DNA of 64,000 bases from Siphonodentalium dalli (GCA_032622095.1 CP136063.1:11697814-11761813), one strand, 5' to 3'; positions 20,825 through 33,906 are shown, numbered from the stretch's first letter. The notes: generated by a model from the sequence alone, not told the origin. Program-made: numbers and translations.

Positions 20825-21900
20825 TCCAATGTGAGTTCCCGGAGAATTACTTCTTCTGCTTTGTAAAGAACTGATCCCTATATAATTGTGCAGACGATAA
20901 TACAATCTCATTCTCTCACAAGGACCCTGATGTTGTTCGGATCACTCTGGAATCTGATAGCCTTCATCTCACTGAGTGGTTCGCACTGAGTGGCGCGAAG
21001 GCAAATCCATAGAAGTTCCAAGCAGTATCATTGGGTCCCAAAAGTAAATCTATAACTGGCACGAATGCATGCTTCACATCTTACCCATCTATCGATGAAG
21101 TGAAATTACTCGGTATAACTCTGGAATTTTAAATGACTCACATTGAATCGCTATGTTAAAAGGCATCAATGCAGCTGAATGTATTACAGAGACGTGGACA
21201 TATGCTGACCCTCCCAGGCAAAAATGTACCTTCAAATCTTTCATCCTCTAAAATTTTAATTACTGCCCTCTTACCTGGCATTTCTGCAGTGTGTCTTCTA
21301 CCGACAGGCTGGAGAAAACTCAGGAAAGAGCCTTTATCTTTATCTATAACGACTACACATCTGATTATGACTTTCTCCTAAAGCTGGAAAACTGTGATCA
21401 TCTACACTTTCAAAGACTCAGACTTATGGCACTCAGAATTTTCAAAATACTAAAGTACATTAGGACCACTTTCTATCTGGGATGCCTGGTGAAACTTACG
21501 GTAGACATAGTTCATACTCTTTCAGAAGTTCTGAAACTGCCATCACCTGATAATACTACTGCCGGTTTAAGCTCGTTTAGATTAATGGCACCTAAAGTGT
21601 GCAATTCTCTTCCAGGGTTATGCAAAACCGCAGAGACGATGAAAGACCTTAAATGGATGTTAACACCTGGAATGGTTTTAAATGTAAATGCAGTAGCTGT
21701 ATCATATCCTAATTACATGTGTATGTTTTGTATTTTTATCCCCACTTTCTGGTCTGGTATCTCCGAATGGAACAAAAGGTGGTATCCAGGAAAGAAATAT
21801 GGACTTGTTGTGCACATTACTGTGTCGTACTTGTGTCTTACGGATTTTGGTCGAGTCAGGGCTACCTGTCTCTTACAATGTTTTAGCTGATATACATATA

Positions 21901-23387
21901 ATTCATTCACCCACTGACCGATGCGCGAAGCAAAGGGTTAAGCGATTATCGCAATAGGATATGGGAACACAGTGTGCGTAACGTAACTATCACAAGTATA
22001 ACGTACTCTGATAACAACTTATCGCCAAATTCGTGCTTCAAACAGTTTAAACATGTCATCTTTGGCTTCTTTTATTTAATTTTTATGAAAATGAATAATA
22101 AATGGTGTGATAAATATGTATAATATGTATATAACGACAAATAGAGTAAAATTAGCCATTTTCCAGTGAAACTAGGATAGAAAAGCCAGGTACAAAAATT
22201 GGTGAAATGTGAGTACGAACGTCAAAGTGTTCCCCATGTCGTATCGTGATAATTGCCAACCGTCACTGCGAAGCCTCCAATAGCGATTATTAATTAATTC
22301 ATTTCGACTGTTCAGTCTTCTAAGCTATTAAAAGTTTCTTGGATATATGGAAGGTGTTTTGGGAGGATTGTTCTTATATATATATATAAATGTTCGATTA
22401 ACCTTCCAAAAAGATGAGTTTGACGCCTGCATTTCTTGGCATGAATATTAACGAGCGCTCGTCTGCAAGTACAAGTAGTCATTGCCGAATTGGCGTGTTT
22501 TTGTGAAAATGTCACCAATATTTCTCCACTCGATTCTCGTACAATGCACTCTAATCGATCAAATTATTTTGATAATTCTATCTAGATACATCTTAGCTAC
22601 TATTCGGATCTGCTGTCCTGGTCTATAAAGGGATAGTTTGACCAAAACGACTATTGACAAAACATTGTTTACAAATTGAGCGCACTCGATGACCCGTCAA
22701 CGCTGCAAATTTATTATCGAAAACAAATTAAATTTCTTCCATCTAAAACATAGTTACGCACTGGACTATGTTATTTTATGAAAATATAAGTATCCCACGC
22801 ACATACACCAAGTCTCAGCTTAAAATTTTGAAAAATGACAGTTTTTTATCGACATACATGTAAATCGATTTTAATGGCAATGCCATGTTAAATTTTATCA
22901 TTGAAAAAAAAATCATTTCTTCCATCTAAAACATAATTGCGTGCTGTACTCTGTCATTTTATGAATATATTAGTACCCACTCACACACACCAAGTCTCGG
23001 CTTGAAATTTCGAAAAATGACAGTCCAGTACAGTCGTGTTACTTTATACGTCAACATTGGTCATTATGACCCAACAAATTTATTGCGATCTATCATATCA
23101 ACCCCTATTTTCTCCCCCATAGCCTGACTAAGTATCAACATTGGTCTTTATCGCTCCACTAATTTGTATCGTTTCATCGGTATGAATTCCATATCTAATT
23201 ATCCACATATAACCAACCCAACCTCAAATCCCGGTCCAATTTATTTATTGCTTTCATCGGTATAGACTATAGTCACATTACGTAATATTTTATCACGTGA
23301 TACTTATATGTCTATGGTATTACTATAGCATACCGTACACGTATATCAATTGCTATTCCTTTCTACTATGTATATAATCCTGGTGCC
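21901..23387. other. duplicated non-coding block with two ~190-bp tandem units
   Basis: Units beginning ATTTCTTCCATCTAAAACAT at about 22730 and 22917 share CACACCAAGTCTC and GAAAAATGACAG and form a diverged tandem pair. The minus-strand frame at 22312-22518 is shared with copy 2 (52964-53170) but has no recognisable motif. Homology with copy 2 stops at 23387, exactly where the next transposon's target site begins. Confidence 0.55.
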
Positions 23388-24231
23388 AATAGTCCAGACA
23401 CCAACTCTGAAAAGAGCTCTATGTTAGGAGTTAGTTCAACCGGCGTGGTAGAAAATATTCATGGTAGCCTAGTCATCGCCCAATGTATCTATTTTAGCGT
23501 CAGGGTGGATGTATGCTCCAAAAGTGTTGCAGTTTTGAGAAAAATCGACTTTTATCACATGCATGCTAAAATAATGGGCATAATTATTGATGGTATGAGG
23601 GTTAGTAAAACATAAATTTTATTGAAATAACGAACTACAGTATGGAATATCAACGCACATTGCGTCGGAATATTATTTCTGTCAATAAAAATATAATAAA
23701 TAATAAGAAAGTTAATCATTTGTCTGAGTTATAGGAAATTAAAGTCACAACATTTGTTGAAATCGCAAAATAAGCGTGTTTTTTAGTGAAAAGTTAGTTT
23801 TCATCACTGCTGGAAATAAACTGTGCAATCCAATGAACTGAAAGTATGTTCAAGTTTTAATATTAGTTATCCGAAACAATTAGAAGTATCATTGCCAAAG
23901 AATACCCATTATTATTATTAACTGGAGCCAAATAAAAATGTGTGACTAATGTTAGAATTTAAGCAAGTCTACATGGGTGTTCACTATGATCCTGCAATAT
24001 ATGATTCTGTGAAGAAAATCTTATTTCTATATCTATGTTTTGAATATTTTTTGATACCAGGATAAAACATGTGTTCTATATCCGAGTATATTCAGGCTCG
24101 CTGTTTGGACGTGACATAACTATATAACATTACAATGCTACTCCAGTATGTCACTAATTGTTCAGAATTGAGCACAACCATGTCACGTTGACCACGTACA
24201 TGTATGCGGAACATAGAATATGCTATATAGC

Positions 24232-27200
24232 CTACAGAGTTTCGTCATCGCTCTCTTCTTCGTCACTCATACAGTTGTTATCACATAGTTCCTGGTCACA
24301 GCCGCATGCATCTGTACATAGGACACCCTCTTTCTTGCAACGGCACCGCCTTGTACTGCAATCTGACTTACACCTACAGATTGTAAGTTCGAGGACAGCA
24401 GTCGGAGCTGGTGGGAGAGACATCATCTCCGGGACAAGCTGTCCATTAGAATTGAGAACCCACCCATTCAATCGTGGTGATGGCAGCATCAGCATTGGGT
24501 AGAGGGCATGTGTCCATATATAAACTTGGTAGTTAACACATTTCAGGTGCAAATTGAATGAGTCCATTGTTGGTGGTAGTTTTTCACTCCTAGTGTTCTT
24601 TTTGCTGAACAATTCATAACGTAAATCATCAAGGGAGGTCAGTTCACGGTTCGCATAAACCAAACAAACTAGAGACACACATGTTGCCTTCACGTGGTCC
24701 TTAATGATAGTCGGGTCCTCTCCCATCTCCAAGAAGGCTGGGAACATTTCTGGGTGATCTTGCAATGTTCGGAACCATTTCAATTTCCCAATAGAACTGA
24801 ACGCGCTTGTCGAGTCGCATCCACTCAATGCATGGATAGCTGGCATAACCATAGCCGATCGACGCCGTTTGCCAACGCCAGTGAGGAAGAATAGCTCTTT
24901 TATGCCCAGTAGTACACAATACATTGGACACATTGTCAGGACGTCGGTATCTCCACTCCACAAAATGAATCTTCCTACTTGTAATTCACTTGCGGCATGT
25001 CCCAGATGTACAAACATCCTAGAATCAGCCTACTCGTGGTCGGACTCAAGATACTCTGACCAACCACATCCATCCTTTGATAAAAAACATAACCTTTTTC
25101 GAATCTGGGAATCCACCGGCAAGGAAAACTTTCCGGTCATTCGATAATAGCAAAGGTATCTTCCGGGACCAGTCATCAAATAAGAAATTGACGATATTTA
25201 TTTTGTTTTTTGGATTGGACAAATATTTCTGTCTTTGTTTTGGAAAAGGTGTAGAGTGTGACGGGTTCCTGATCTCTTGCATCCGTATATCCCCGCGTCT
25301 AGCTCTTTCGCCCGACTTTATGGAGTCTGGCTGTGTATAGCTGTCGCACACATCAGCCAGGAGGTCACATCGGAAACTGAGAACGGCATGCAACAGTTTC
25401 TCAGAAAATCCACCAAATGTAGAACAGTCGGTTGCACTTGCCATTGTCATCTGTAGGAGCATCATGAAGTCAATAATTCCCATCGTGGTTTTCAGAGAAG
25501 ATGGCAAATTATATATAGCTCTATCGCCCTCGGTGTATCCAATGAGGACACTCTTCGTTGTTTTTCTGATAGTTCCATCCAAATTGAATAGGGGGAGTGG
25601 AACAGATGCTATTTCATGTTCCAGGAGAGCTGGTAGATCGACATCTCGGCTTTGTGCAACAACAACCAGTTTTTACTGAATATCTGCCTGTCAATTTCGA
25701 CAGACTTATTAGTATCTTTTTCTTTTGCCACCAGTGGCTTGTTTAGAGTACTAAATGTTTTTAATTTGGGTGTTGATATTTTGTCAAAGAAGTCACATTG
25801 TGTTACACCATTTATGTTGGTTTCGAACCGTTTGGTCACAAACTGAGAAAGTTGTTGGTTCCCCGCAACCCGGACATCACACAACTGTGATTCGATATCA
25901 TGTGTTGCAACCCGAGATGTAGCAATGTTTACGAGTGGTGTGATATTGCTCTCCGAAGCCCCTTGTTCAATAATGAACGGGTTGACCATGCTATCAGATA
26001 CTGTTGCCACAATATGGGAGACGGCTTTTTCGTCGGCGAGCATACGATTTGCGGATGCCTCCTTGTACGAAGATTTATTCGCGTCGTGTAGCCCACTCAT
26101 TTCAAATGTCTGCAACGCAACTGAGGCCTTTAGATGCGCAGTGAGGTAGAACTTTTTCAGAGCCGCGGTGTGACAACACAAACTTCGATGTTTGCCGCAG
26201 TCCTTGTTGATGGATTGTTCAATTGCCATATCATGCCACACGCCAGAGAAAGGCTTGCAAGTGTGGTGAACAGATGTATTCTATTGGAAAACGGCGGATG
26301 CTAATTCAGGCTTCTTCTCGAACATTAGCCTCGATTCAGCTACATTGACTAATCCCCATCGCGCGTAGTTCACATGTTTACACATGAAATCAAGAGGAAG
26401 CATTTCTGCTGATGTCTCTATCTCCATCAATATATTATCACCGCGCTTAGCAGCAATATAATCAAGCAGCAGTTGTGACAAATCAGATACATAGTTGTCC
26501 CAGAACATAAATGTTTTCGACACTTTTCTGCCATGGTCTAGAAACTCGCCAAACTTTACGAACAGAGGCTCTGTACCTGACTGGAATTCAGTGACACATT
26601 TTTGTAAGCTGTGCCTGCTATCATCGTTCAGTTCGCTGAACAAGTCCATCACAGCTTCTGCCTTTGCAGCAATATTGTCCATTATGTGCGACTCAATCTG
26701 TTCTCCGTTGCAGCTAAGTCATTCCAGATATGCCTTCCACCTCAACTGTCCGAATGCTTCGTTCATCAATTTATGCAAGCGAACGCCGCGGTTATACGAT
26801 TTTCCACACATAATCCGATTGACCGTTGCGTTACCATGTACACCAGCCTCTATAACAATGTCCTCGAATCCACTTTCCTGCATAATCTTGCCTATGTCAC
26901 CCATGAAGTTCATGGCTCTGTGCATGCCTCCCAATTCAAACTCGTCGTTCTTAAATTCAGCCGGATTTCTCCATTTAATCATCTGAGCCTTGCAGTATAT
27001 CGCTTCGTCATATGTAACATACGACCAATTCTGCCCTAGAGTCCTGAACAAATTCTGAAACTGTTTCATCATGGTATAGATTGTATCGAAATCAGCTGCT
27101 GAGCCTGGAATCATCGGACAGTATCCAATGTTAGTCTTGGTCACGTTAATTCGATTGGTGACACTCGCGTGATATACAGTCCAACCAGGAACAGATGACG

Positions 27201-30200
27201 ATTTACTAAACTCTACATCAAATATCTTCGTTGGAATTGTACGCAAGAGAACATAGTTTTTGTCAGCCGACCTCAATAATGTATGTTCTGCGGAACACTG
27301 GTTAAACCAACTGATGCGCACATTTCCAATCAAATGTGCGGGGCCCGGTTGTTTCCCTACCATGTTAGGGCTCATAAGTATTGTATTCTCAGACGCGATT
27401 TCCGATTCTCTATGCTGGGCACCCATACTTGGGACGACGCCGAAGAAACCTCTTCTCGTATCCGCTGCCTGATATAATACCATATTCACGACGTCGTGGT
27501 GATAGCCACCAACCGATTCCGTTGCTCTGTTGAAATTATCTCCAGCGCCTCGTGTCACTATTCCATGTGCCATATTCGTTGGCACCGTCAGACCGTCTGT
27601 CTGGATTTTGTCGACCCATGACGTTTCGATCCTTTGAACTTCGTCATAACTGATGCCGTGTCCATGTCTGTTGAGTAGTTGAACCACGTCTTTTGATTGT
27701 GTGATCTGATGCATGGACACGCTCAGACATATGTGCTTCGGGGTACGACATAAACCCTCTAGATGATATATAAATGAGATCTTGGCACACGCTTAGAACT
27801 TGGCGATGGAGGCTACTGTCTGTCTCGCGAACACCAACTGGATCTACACTGACTACGTGTTCCATGCGTTTTGCTGCTAAAATCGTATATATAAACTGAT
27901 AGAGTTTCTGTCCCACGATCGACTCAGCTTCGTTGATAGAAATATAATCAGGGTTTAGATGTTTGACTGTGATTCCGGGTATATCAGCGACCAGCCTTCT
28001 GATGACGAGAGCAGTCATACCCATATAAAAATGTACCATGGTAAACCTAGATATCACCAAGGTTTTACCAAGGTAAATCAATATATACCTCGGTAAACCA
28101 AGTATTACCTCGGTAAACCAATATATACCTAGGTGATACCATGGTAATATGTGATTTACCTTGGTAAGTTTACCAAGATATACCGAGGTAAACCAATATA
28201 TACCTAGGTAAGTCAAGATATACCTTGGTAAGTCAAAATATACCTTGGTAAGTCAAAATATACCTCGGTAAGTCAAAATGTACCTTGGTATATCTCGGTA
28301 TATCTGGACTTACCTCGGTATATATATTAACTTACATTGGTATACCTCGGTAAGTCCGAATATACCTTGGTATATCTCGGTATATCTGGACTTACCTCGG
28401 TATATATATTAACTTACATAGGTATACCTCGGTAAGTCAAAATATACCTTGGTATATCTCAATATTTCTGGACTTACCTCGGTATATATATTAACTTACA
28501 TAGCTATATTTTACATTTGACTATATATGCTTCCACAGTATAATACCATATAACAAGGTACCGTAGGCTTACTCTATTATGAGTATTTAACACAGCATAC
28601 TACCATAGTAAACTTTCCAGTTATCACGGTCAGACTGCTGCCACAGTATTTTCCCCATATATAGTGTAGAATACCATTGTGAAATTACCACCTATACTAT
28701 GTTCTACCATGATAAAAGCAACGTCAATGTGGTCTCATGAAGTCATCTTAGTTACTGAGTTTTCACCAGAATTCTACCATGGTAATTTTCCACTTATTGT
28801 GGTCTACCATGGTAAAAGTTACTTTAATAATGTGTTTACTTTAATAATGTGTTTGTAAACAGGTAAATGTCCATGTATTGTGTGGTGAAGGTAAAATGTC
28901 TCCCTTTGTTTGTTTACCGTGGTAGGCCTAGCTATTACAGTTTCCCAATTAATAATTGTTAATATTACTCTAATTTAATCCAGAAAAAAAAGTACACGAG
29001 TTCAAAACATAAACGAAACGAACCGCGCATAAATTACTGTCCGAAATCGCCATTACGCAATCACGAAAATAAAAAAAACTGATATTTCATGAATTATATA
29101 ACTAGTTGGTTGGTTGATTATTTAATGTGTATACATTATATGATACTAATATGAACTGCTTTAAACATGTTCGTTTTTAATTGTCCGTTTCGCTAATTCT
29201 CAGTTACCGATCGACGACCTCCACTCTTCACTTCCAATGTTTTTGGCGGTATAGATTTTCATTTTGTTTTCGAAGCTAGTAACGAATCATTCTCCTCGTT
29301 ATGTCGAAGGACAAACTTAATTAAACATTATAAACGATACTTGGAGGACCCACTGAGTGAGAATATTCCAAAAAGCACAACTAGACGCTGGATGTGTGAG
29401 GCTGATCGTTTCGATTCGACTGCAAGTGGAACTTCAACTTGTGAACACACAGTGACAGTGAAACTGCCGGCCACAATTCTCAAAGTGAAAGTGTCTCAAA
29501 TACAGTGTCAAATGACTCAGACTTAATTTATTGCAACACCTAATGAAATGGAACAAGTTGAACATAATGATAATGAACAAGTTCAACTAAACATGCTAAA
29601 TGATCAACAAGAAACACAGGATTCAATGGTCCGCGGCCGTCAGTTACGCAGTCAGATATTGAATATGAGCTTCAAGTTGAAGAATATATCGACTCAGAGG
29701 AAGTATGTTTGGAGATTGGTGATAATGTGATATTTCAAGACTACGGATTTGCTAACGATGGAAATGAATCAGTCAAAATCGAACTTGAACAACTTCAAGC
29801 CAGTGACGATGAGCGGGGAATAATCGACATGAACTAGAATTAGAATATTAAACAAAAATTTCTCAATTATACTAATTTATATCATTGTGGTGAATGTCGG
29901 TTTTGGAGAACTTGGCTTTATAATATGTTAACTTTCATGTCTGTACGAACAGAGACCAACTGCGTCAATGTAAACAGAACAGCTACAGTGTGTCAGTATG
30001 CCGTAATTCGTGACCCAGTGTTGTGACCAGAGTGGACAAAGCGGACTGCTCACGGAGTTCTACTCAGCACGCAATGTGTGTGAACTGTGACGCGGTCGGC
30101 TGACCAGGAGAACAATAACATTAGAACTCGGCTATCGATCACAGTCGGATGTGGAGTTGTGGACGTATTTCTAACATCACAGTTCCATCAGGGAGACACC

Positions 30201-32118
30201 AAAAGACATTGACGGTGATATTGTTACCATCTTACATACCTTCATACAATTAAACATCTCATTATTTTAAACACATCGCTGTCACTTCGATACGTTTACC
30301 CCAAATGAATACCATTAGAACTTTGGTCCATCGCAGCTAGAAATCATTATAGGCAAAGTTCTAACATCATTGATCAATTCCCCAAAACTGGCGAGCAATA
30401 TTACATCACAGATGCTCAGTACCAGTGCTAGATATTATAGATGTGTGTATATGGGTTCAATTAAATTAAATGATCGATGTACGTATCTATCAGGGTAGAT
30501 TCCAATATTTATTTACCTATTAATTATCATGGTACTTTCAACTGACATACCCTAGTACTTATTCATTGGTAAATCGATACTCCGTCAAATTTCCTTGGTG
30601 GATTTTTACCATTCTAGATTCACATATACATGTAAACTCTGGTAATACATGTATACCTTGATATATTCAAATTTTTTACTAGGTACTCCAGAAAATACCA
30701 CGGTTAAAGAACCTGGGTAAACTGTTGAAATACCTCAGTATTTTGCCACAGTGAATATAGCGTGGTAAATTTTACTAAGGTGTTCTACCAAGGTCAAATA
30801 CCTTGGTAGAACATCTTGGTAAAATTTATCATGCTAAATTCACCGTGGTAAAAATACAGTAGTATTCCAACAATTTACCGAGGTTCTTTTACCATGGTAT
30901 TTTCACCATGGTAAAGTTTTACCGTGATTTTTTCACCTTGGTAAAATTTACCGACGTGATCAATTGACCAGGGTAAAAAACCATGGTAAAATTTACCTTG
31001 GTAAATACCTTGGTAAATTTTTACCTCGGTAAAGCACTAAAATTTACCTTAGTAAAATTTACCGACGTGATCAATTGACCGTGGTACAAATACCATGGTA
31101 AAATTTACCTTGGTAAATACCTTGGTACATTTTTATATGGGTATACAGAAGTGATTCCTCTGACAGCCACTGCGGATCTAACGACTCTGAAATACTGGAT
31201 GATAACTGTAGTTCTTTAAACATGGCCCTGGTCTTTGCTGCGGTATTGATGGCATCCTTTATATTGAGAGACTTACTGATAACGAGTTCAGGTTTTGAGC
31301 GGGATTGATCAATAAAAAAAACTTTATCTGGGTAATTCTTCTCAATTTTGTCCTTTAATTTTTGCTTAGTGTATGCCATGCCACATGCTGTGTTGTCTAT
31401 ATTCTGTAATATATACAGGAACTGCTTTAGTAGTATACGTGATACCTTCCTCTAAGTTTGGGAGAATCTCACCCATCAGATTATCCAAAGCAACATCGTG
31501 TGCGGTAATCGTGTTGCTGGAATCTGTGGTTCCACGTATATGTTTAATATATTTAATGTGGCACAATCTATGGTATCTTGCTTCAAGGGCAATCAATTTC
31601 GAAAAATCGCACCCAACACGACGCAGCATCTCCTCATCCTCTTTTTCCTTCGCACGGCGTTCCAGTGTCTCACAAAATATAAACGTGCTGACACGAACTA
31701 ACGTCTTGATTCCACAATGAGACAACTGTGTACATATAAGACATTTATTCCTGAAATCAAACGGTTCTCGTCTAACTGTTGTTGTTGTCTGATCAAAAGT
31801 AGCTGACGTTGTATGTTTTACGGCACGGAGATTTGAAGAATTTGTAAATGTGGAGAAGCAATTCTTATGCCAACTTATGTCGAGTTTTTTAATGTCAATT
31901 CCATGTTCTTCTGGAAATGTAGATAACCAAGCCGGTAAATCACACACTGCTGATGATTGGCGAACATCCAACGCAAGAGAGAAGGACTCCAAACCAGGAT
32001 CAGAAGCTTTGCGCAGGTTCTCGTCTTTCAACTTCTGGCAAATTAAACAGCGATTGAAGTTAATCGAAACCTTGCACTTTTTGGCAACACTCATTAACTT
32101 CAGAGGACTCGTCTCCAT
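24232..32118 (-). pseudogene. large XPG-nuclease-like transposon protein, broken
   Basis: About 1,590 codons remain after omitting the nested element. Near the N-terminus there are two zinc-ribbon-like segments (CLICQKLKDE with WHKNCFSTFTNSSNL, and KCLICTQLSH). The middle reads TPKHICLSVSMHQITQSKDV, then LLNRHGHGISYDEV, PFSGVWHDMAIEQSINKD and LPLFNLDGTIRKT. The C-terminal third holds WSGDTDVLTMC and HALSGCDSTSAFSSIGKLK, which look like the acidic and GCD...GIGK parts of XPG/FEN-type nucleases. The tail is a tesmin/TSO1-like Cys-rich CXC motif (CRCKSDCSTRRCRCKKEG). Damage: frame changes near 31375, 27745, 25665 and 25085 (the last in an A/T run); stop codons at 26719-26721, 26281-26283 and 25030-25032; and the insertion at 28018. 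The start ATG at 32118 precedes both zinc segments. Many near-intact segments imply recent activity. Confidence 0.75.
28020..31141. mobile_element. 3,122-bp transposon with TA duplication, inserted in the XPG-like gene
   Basis: Perfect inverted ends CCCATATAAAAATGTACCA (28020) and TGGTACATTTTTATATGGG (31141), flanked by TA on both sides. About 450 bp at each end is packed with near-palindromic 10-mers TACC(T/A)(T/C)GGTA and relatives. The unique middle (29340-29830) has two short plus-strand frames (PLSENIPKSTTRRWM and a Gln/Asn-rich one) resembling the N-terminal part of an unknown transposase or regulatory protein. No complete transposase is present, so the element is probably non-autonomous. 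Confidence 0.9.
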
Positions 32119-32898
32119 CTCAGTTGTGTCAATTAACTATACAAATATATTCATATGATGAACCACTCCGTCTGTCCGTACGCATGTTACATATACATAC
32201 GTTTCAAGAACAATTTGGCTTTTTTATGATTACCTTGCTTAGGAATAATTCGGTTTTAATTTAAATTGCGCTGCAATGGGATGTACGATGAAATCACTTG
32301 ATTGTTCATCATTAAGTAATACGATAGACGTCTGATTAAAATATCTGCAGAAATAATGTAAATTTCCAACTTTTGGGGGTAGGGTTAGGTTTTTTACGAA
32401 AATTCACCCTTTTAGGCAACATATCTACGTGTTGTCCACTAATTTGAATTCCCAGTTCACTCTAGAAAGTTATTAAGCTCTAACATTGGGAATGTGTCTG
32501 CAGATATGCATACGCAGTGGTTTTACTTTGAAAACAAATTTGAAAAGACAGCAACTTTTTGCACAAAAAATGCTCTACATGGCATATTTTTTCAAAACTG
32601 CTTAAACGAGAACGAATTGTTTGCTACTACGTCAAATGACACCGTTGTTGCTCAAATTTAAAAGTCAGTATACGGGATTTGGCCTATATGGACCTCGCAA
32701 ATTCAATTTTTCAATTTATGGTCATTTTCGTCTGGAAACATTTAAAAACGATGGATTAAAAATAAATTGCAACACTTTCAGAGTATACATCCACCCTAGC
32801 TAGGACCGCATTGTGGTCACCGACAACCGACAACAAGTCGAAATTTTCTACTACGCCGGTTGAACAAAACCATTTCCAACTGCACCTAGCGTCTGGAC
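32119..32898. other. 5' region and right end of the 9.5-kb transposon
   Basis: Upstream of the ATG at 32118. The last ~140 bp (about 32760-32899) are the inverted terminal repeat. A 60-codon frame at 32621 has no recognisable motif. Confidence 0.5.
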
Positions 32899-32931
32899 TA
32901 ATAAGCGAAATTACATCCATGTTGCACTTAA

Positions 32932-33451
32932 AGATGGATTATCTCTTTAAATAACAAATTTTAAATAGTTGCGTGGGTATAAAATAATAGATATGAACTG
33001 AAGACCTATGTCCGGAAAAGCTTCTATCAATTAATATTGATTTTATTTCGAATATTAAATCGGGCCCATTTATGTTACTATTTTTAGAACCGACCATTCG
33101 GATGAGACCGGATTGCGATATAGAGCACTGGGCTGTTCCTACGGCTACGCAACGAATGTCAAATGTCACAGATTGGTTGTTTGTACTGTTTTGTTCCACA
33201 GATATAAGCGATAATGAGTATAATTAACGTTTATTTGTGACAAAATTGCACAATATAATTTCTGGTCTCTGTTAACAGTAACCAATATTGTTCGTTAGCT
33301 GAACAAACACACCTTTTTAGACCAGAAAATATTCGAAATAAAATTAATATTAATCGATAGAAGCATTTCCGGACAGGAGTCTTCGATTCAAATCTAATAT
33401 TTTATACCCCGGTAACTATATAATATATGTTTACAAAGAGATAATCCATCT
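32932..33451 (-). mobile_element. 520-bp TTAA MITE, copy 1 (empty site known)
   Basis: Begins AGATGGATTATCTCTTT and ends AAAGAGATAATCCATCT, with ~125-bp imperfect inverted ends and TTAA on both sides (32928-32931, 33452-33455). Copy 2 of the duplication has the intact unoccupied sequence TTGCACTTAAAGGTACTC at 55582. An 86-codon frame (MEQNSTNNQSV, ..., GLIRMVGSKNSNINGPDL) is retained but has no known domain. TTAA targeting fits piggyBac- or Kolobok-type mobilisation. Confidence 0.95.
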
Positions 33452-33455
33452 TTAA

Positions 33456-33906
33456 AGGTACTCAATCCGATAAAACTCCTCTCAATTACTATTTCAATGG
33501 CTTCGGGAGTCAAAAATATTTGATTCGAGTCGAGGAAGTCACCCATCAAAGCTCAGATTTGATAGATATCGATTTTAGAAATCTATTATTTTTCATTATC
33601 GGGAATTCTTTCTGTCCCAGAAGACAGTCAAAATTGGGTATCCTGATAATAGAGTTATCCATCCTTGTCTGTTTGAATAGAGTTTTGGCGTAAAATCTCG
33701 AGCAGGTTACCAAATTGACGGCAGTTATTAGTACTAATCTCGAGCAATTAACAAATTTCAAAAATCAATATCTAATAACTCTGAGCTTTGTTTGATGGAT
33801 TCCTCGACTCGAATCAAATATTTTTTACCCCCAAAGCCAATGAAATAGTGATATAGAACCCTCTGATCGGATTGTTGTTGTTGGAATCTGTTGAGATGTG
33901 GACCCT
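33456..33906. mobile_element. 451-bp MITE of a second TTAA family (copy 1)
   Basis: The left part (CTATTTCAATGGCTTCGGGA, AAATATTTGATTCGAGTCG) is complemented near the right end (CGACTCGAATCAAATATTTT, AAGCCAATGAAATAGTG). The left flank is TTAA; the right flank is GTAA here and TTAA in copy 2 (55591-56040). Another TTAA MITE has inserted directly against its left TTAA. No coding content is supported. Confidence 0.75.

Larger units (their letters stand above)
20260..21900 (+). pseudogene. second non-LTR retrotransposon remnant (copy 1)
   Basis: Plus-strand fragments of a reverse transcriptase: a decayed palm entry near 20310-20380 (compare DLSKAFDCLPHDLL with the readable LPHNLMLEKLRTY), TEWFALSGAKANP at about 20980, KLLGITLEF at about 21105 and then the C-terminal region from 21250. 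The latter reads DRLEKTQERAFIFIYNDYTS, LRLMALRIFKIL, FRLMAPKVCNSLPG and KDLKWML. This is the usual tail of Jockey/CR1-like ORF2 proteins (NYCPLVWHF...LEKIQERALRFIY...WNSLP). Frameshifts and stops are frequent. A separate MITE pair interrupts it at 20465-20824. Two more copies lie at 51260-52560 and 42397-43870. Confidence 0.85.
23391..32899. mobile_element. 9.5-kb DNA transposon, probably Academ-like, with nested insertion
   Basis: The ends are inverted and similar over about 140 bp: AGTCCAGAC at 23391 faces GTCTGGACT at 32899. Further in, GTTCAACCGGCGTGGTAGAAAAT and AGGGTGGATGTATGCTC-like words match on opposite strands. AAT flanks both sides (23388-23390 and 32900-32902), a 3-bp target duplication. 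Without the nested 3.1-kb element it would be about 6.4 kb. It carries one large minus-strand gene, now broken. An XPG-like nuclease region plus a short target duplication is what I recall for the Academ superfamily (AcademX); a database comparison would settle it. The site is free of this element in duplication copy 2. Confidence 0.75.

Noticed and set aside
21713-21910. Minus-strand frames opposite the LINE remnants
   Set aside because: They overlap the plus-strand reverse transcriptase remnant, which has recognisable family motifs.
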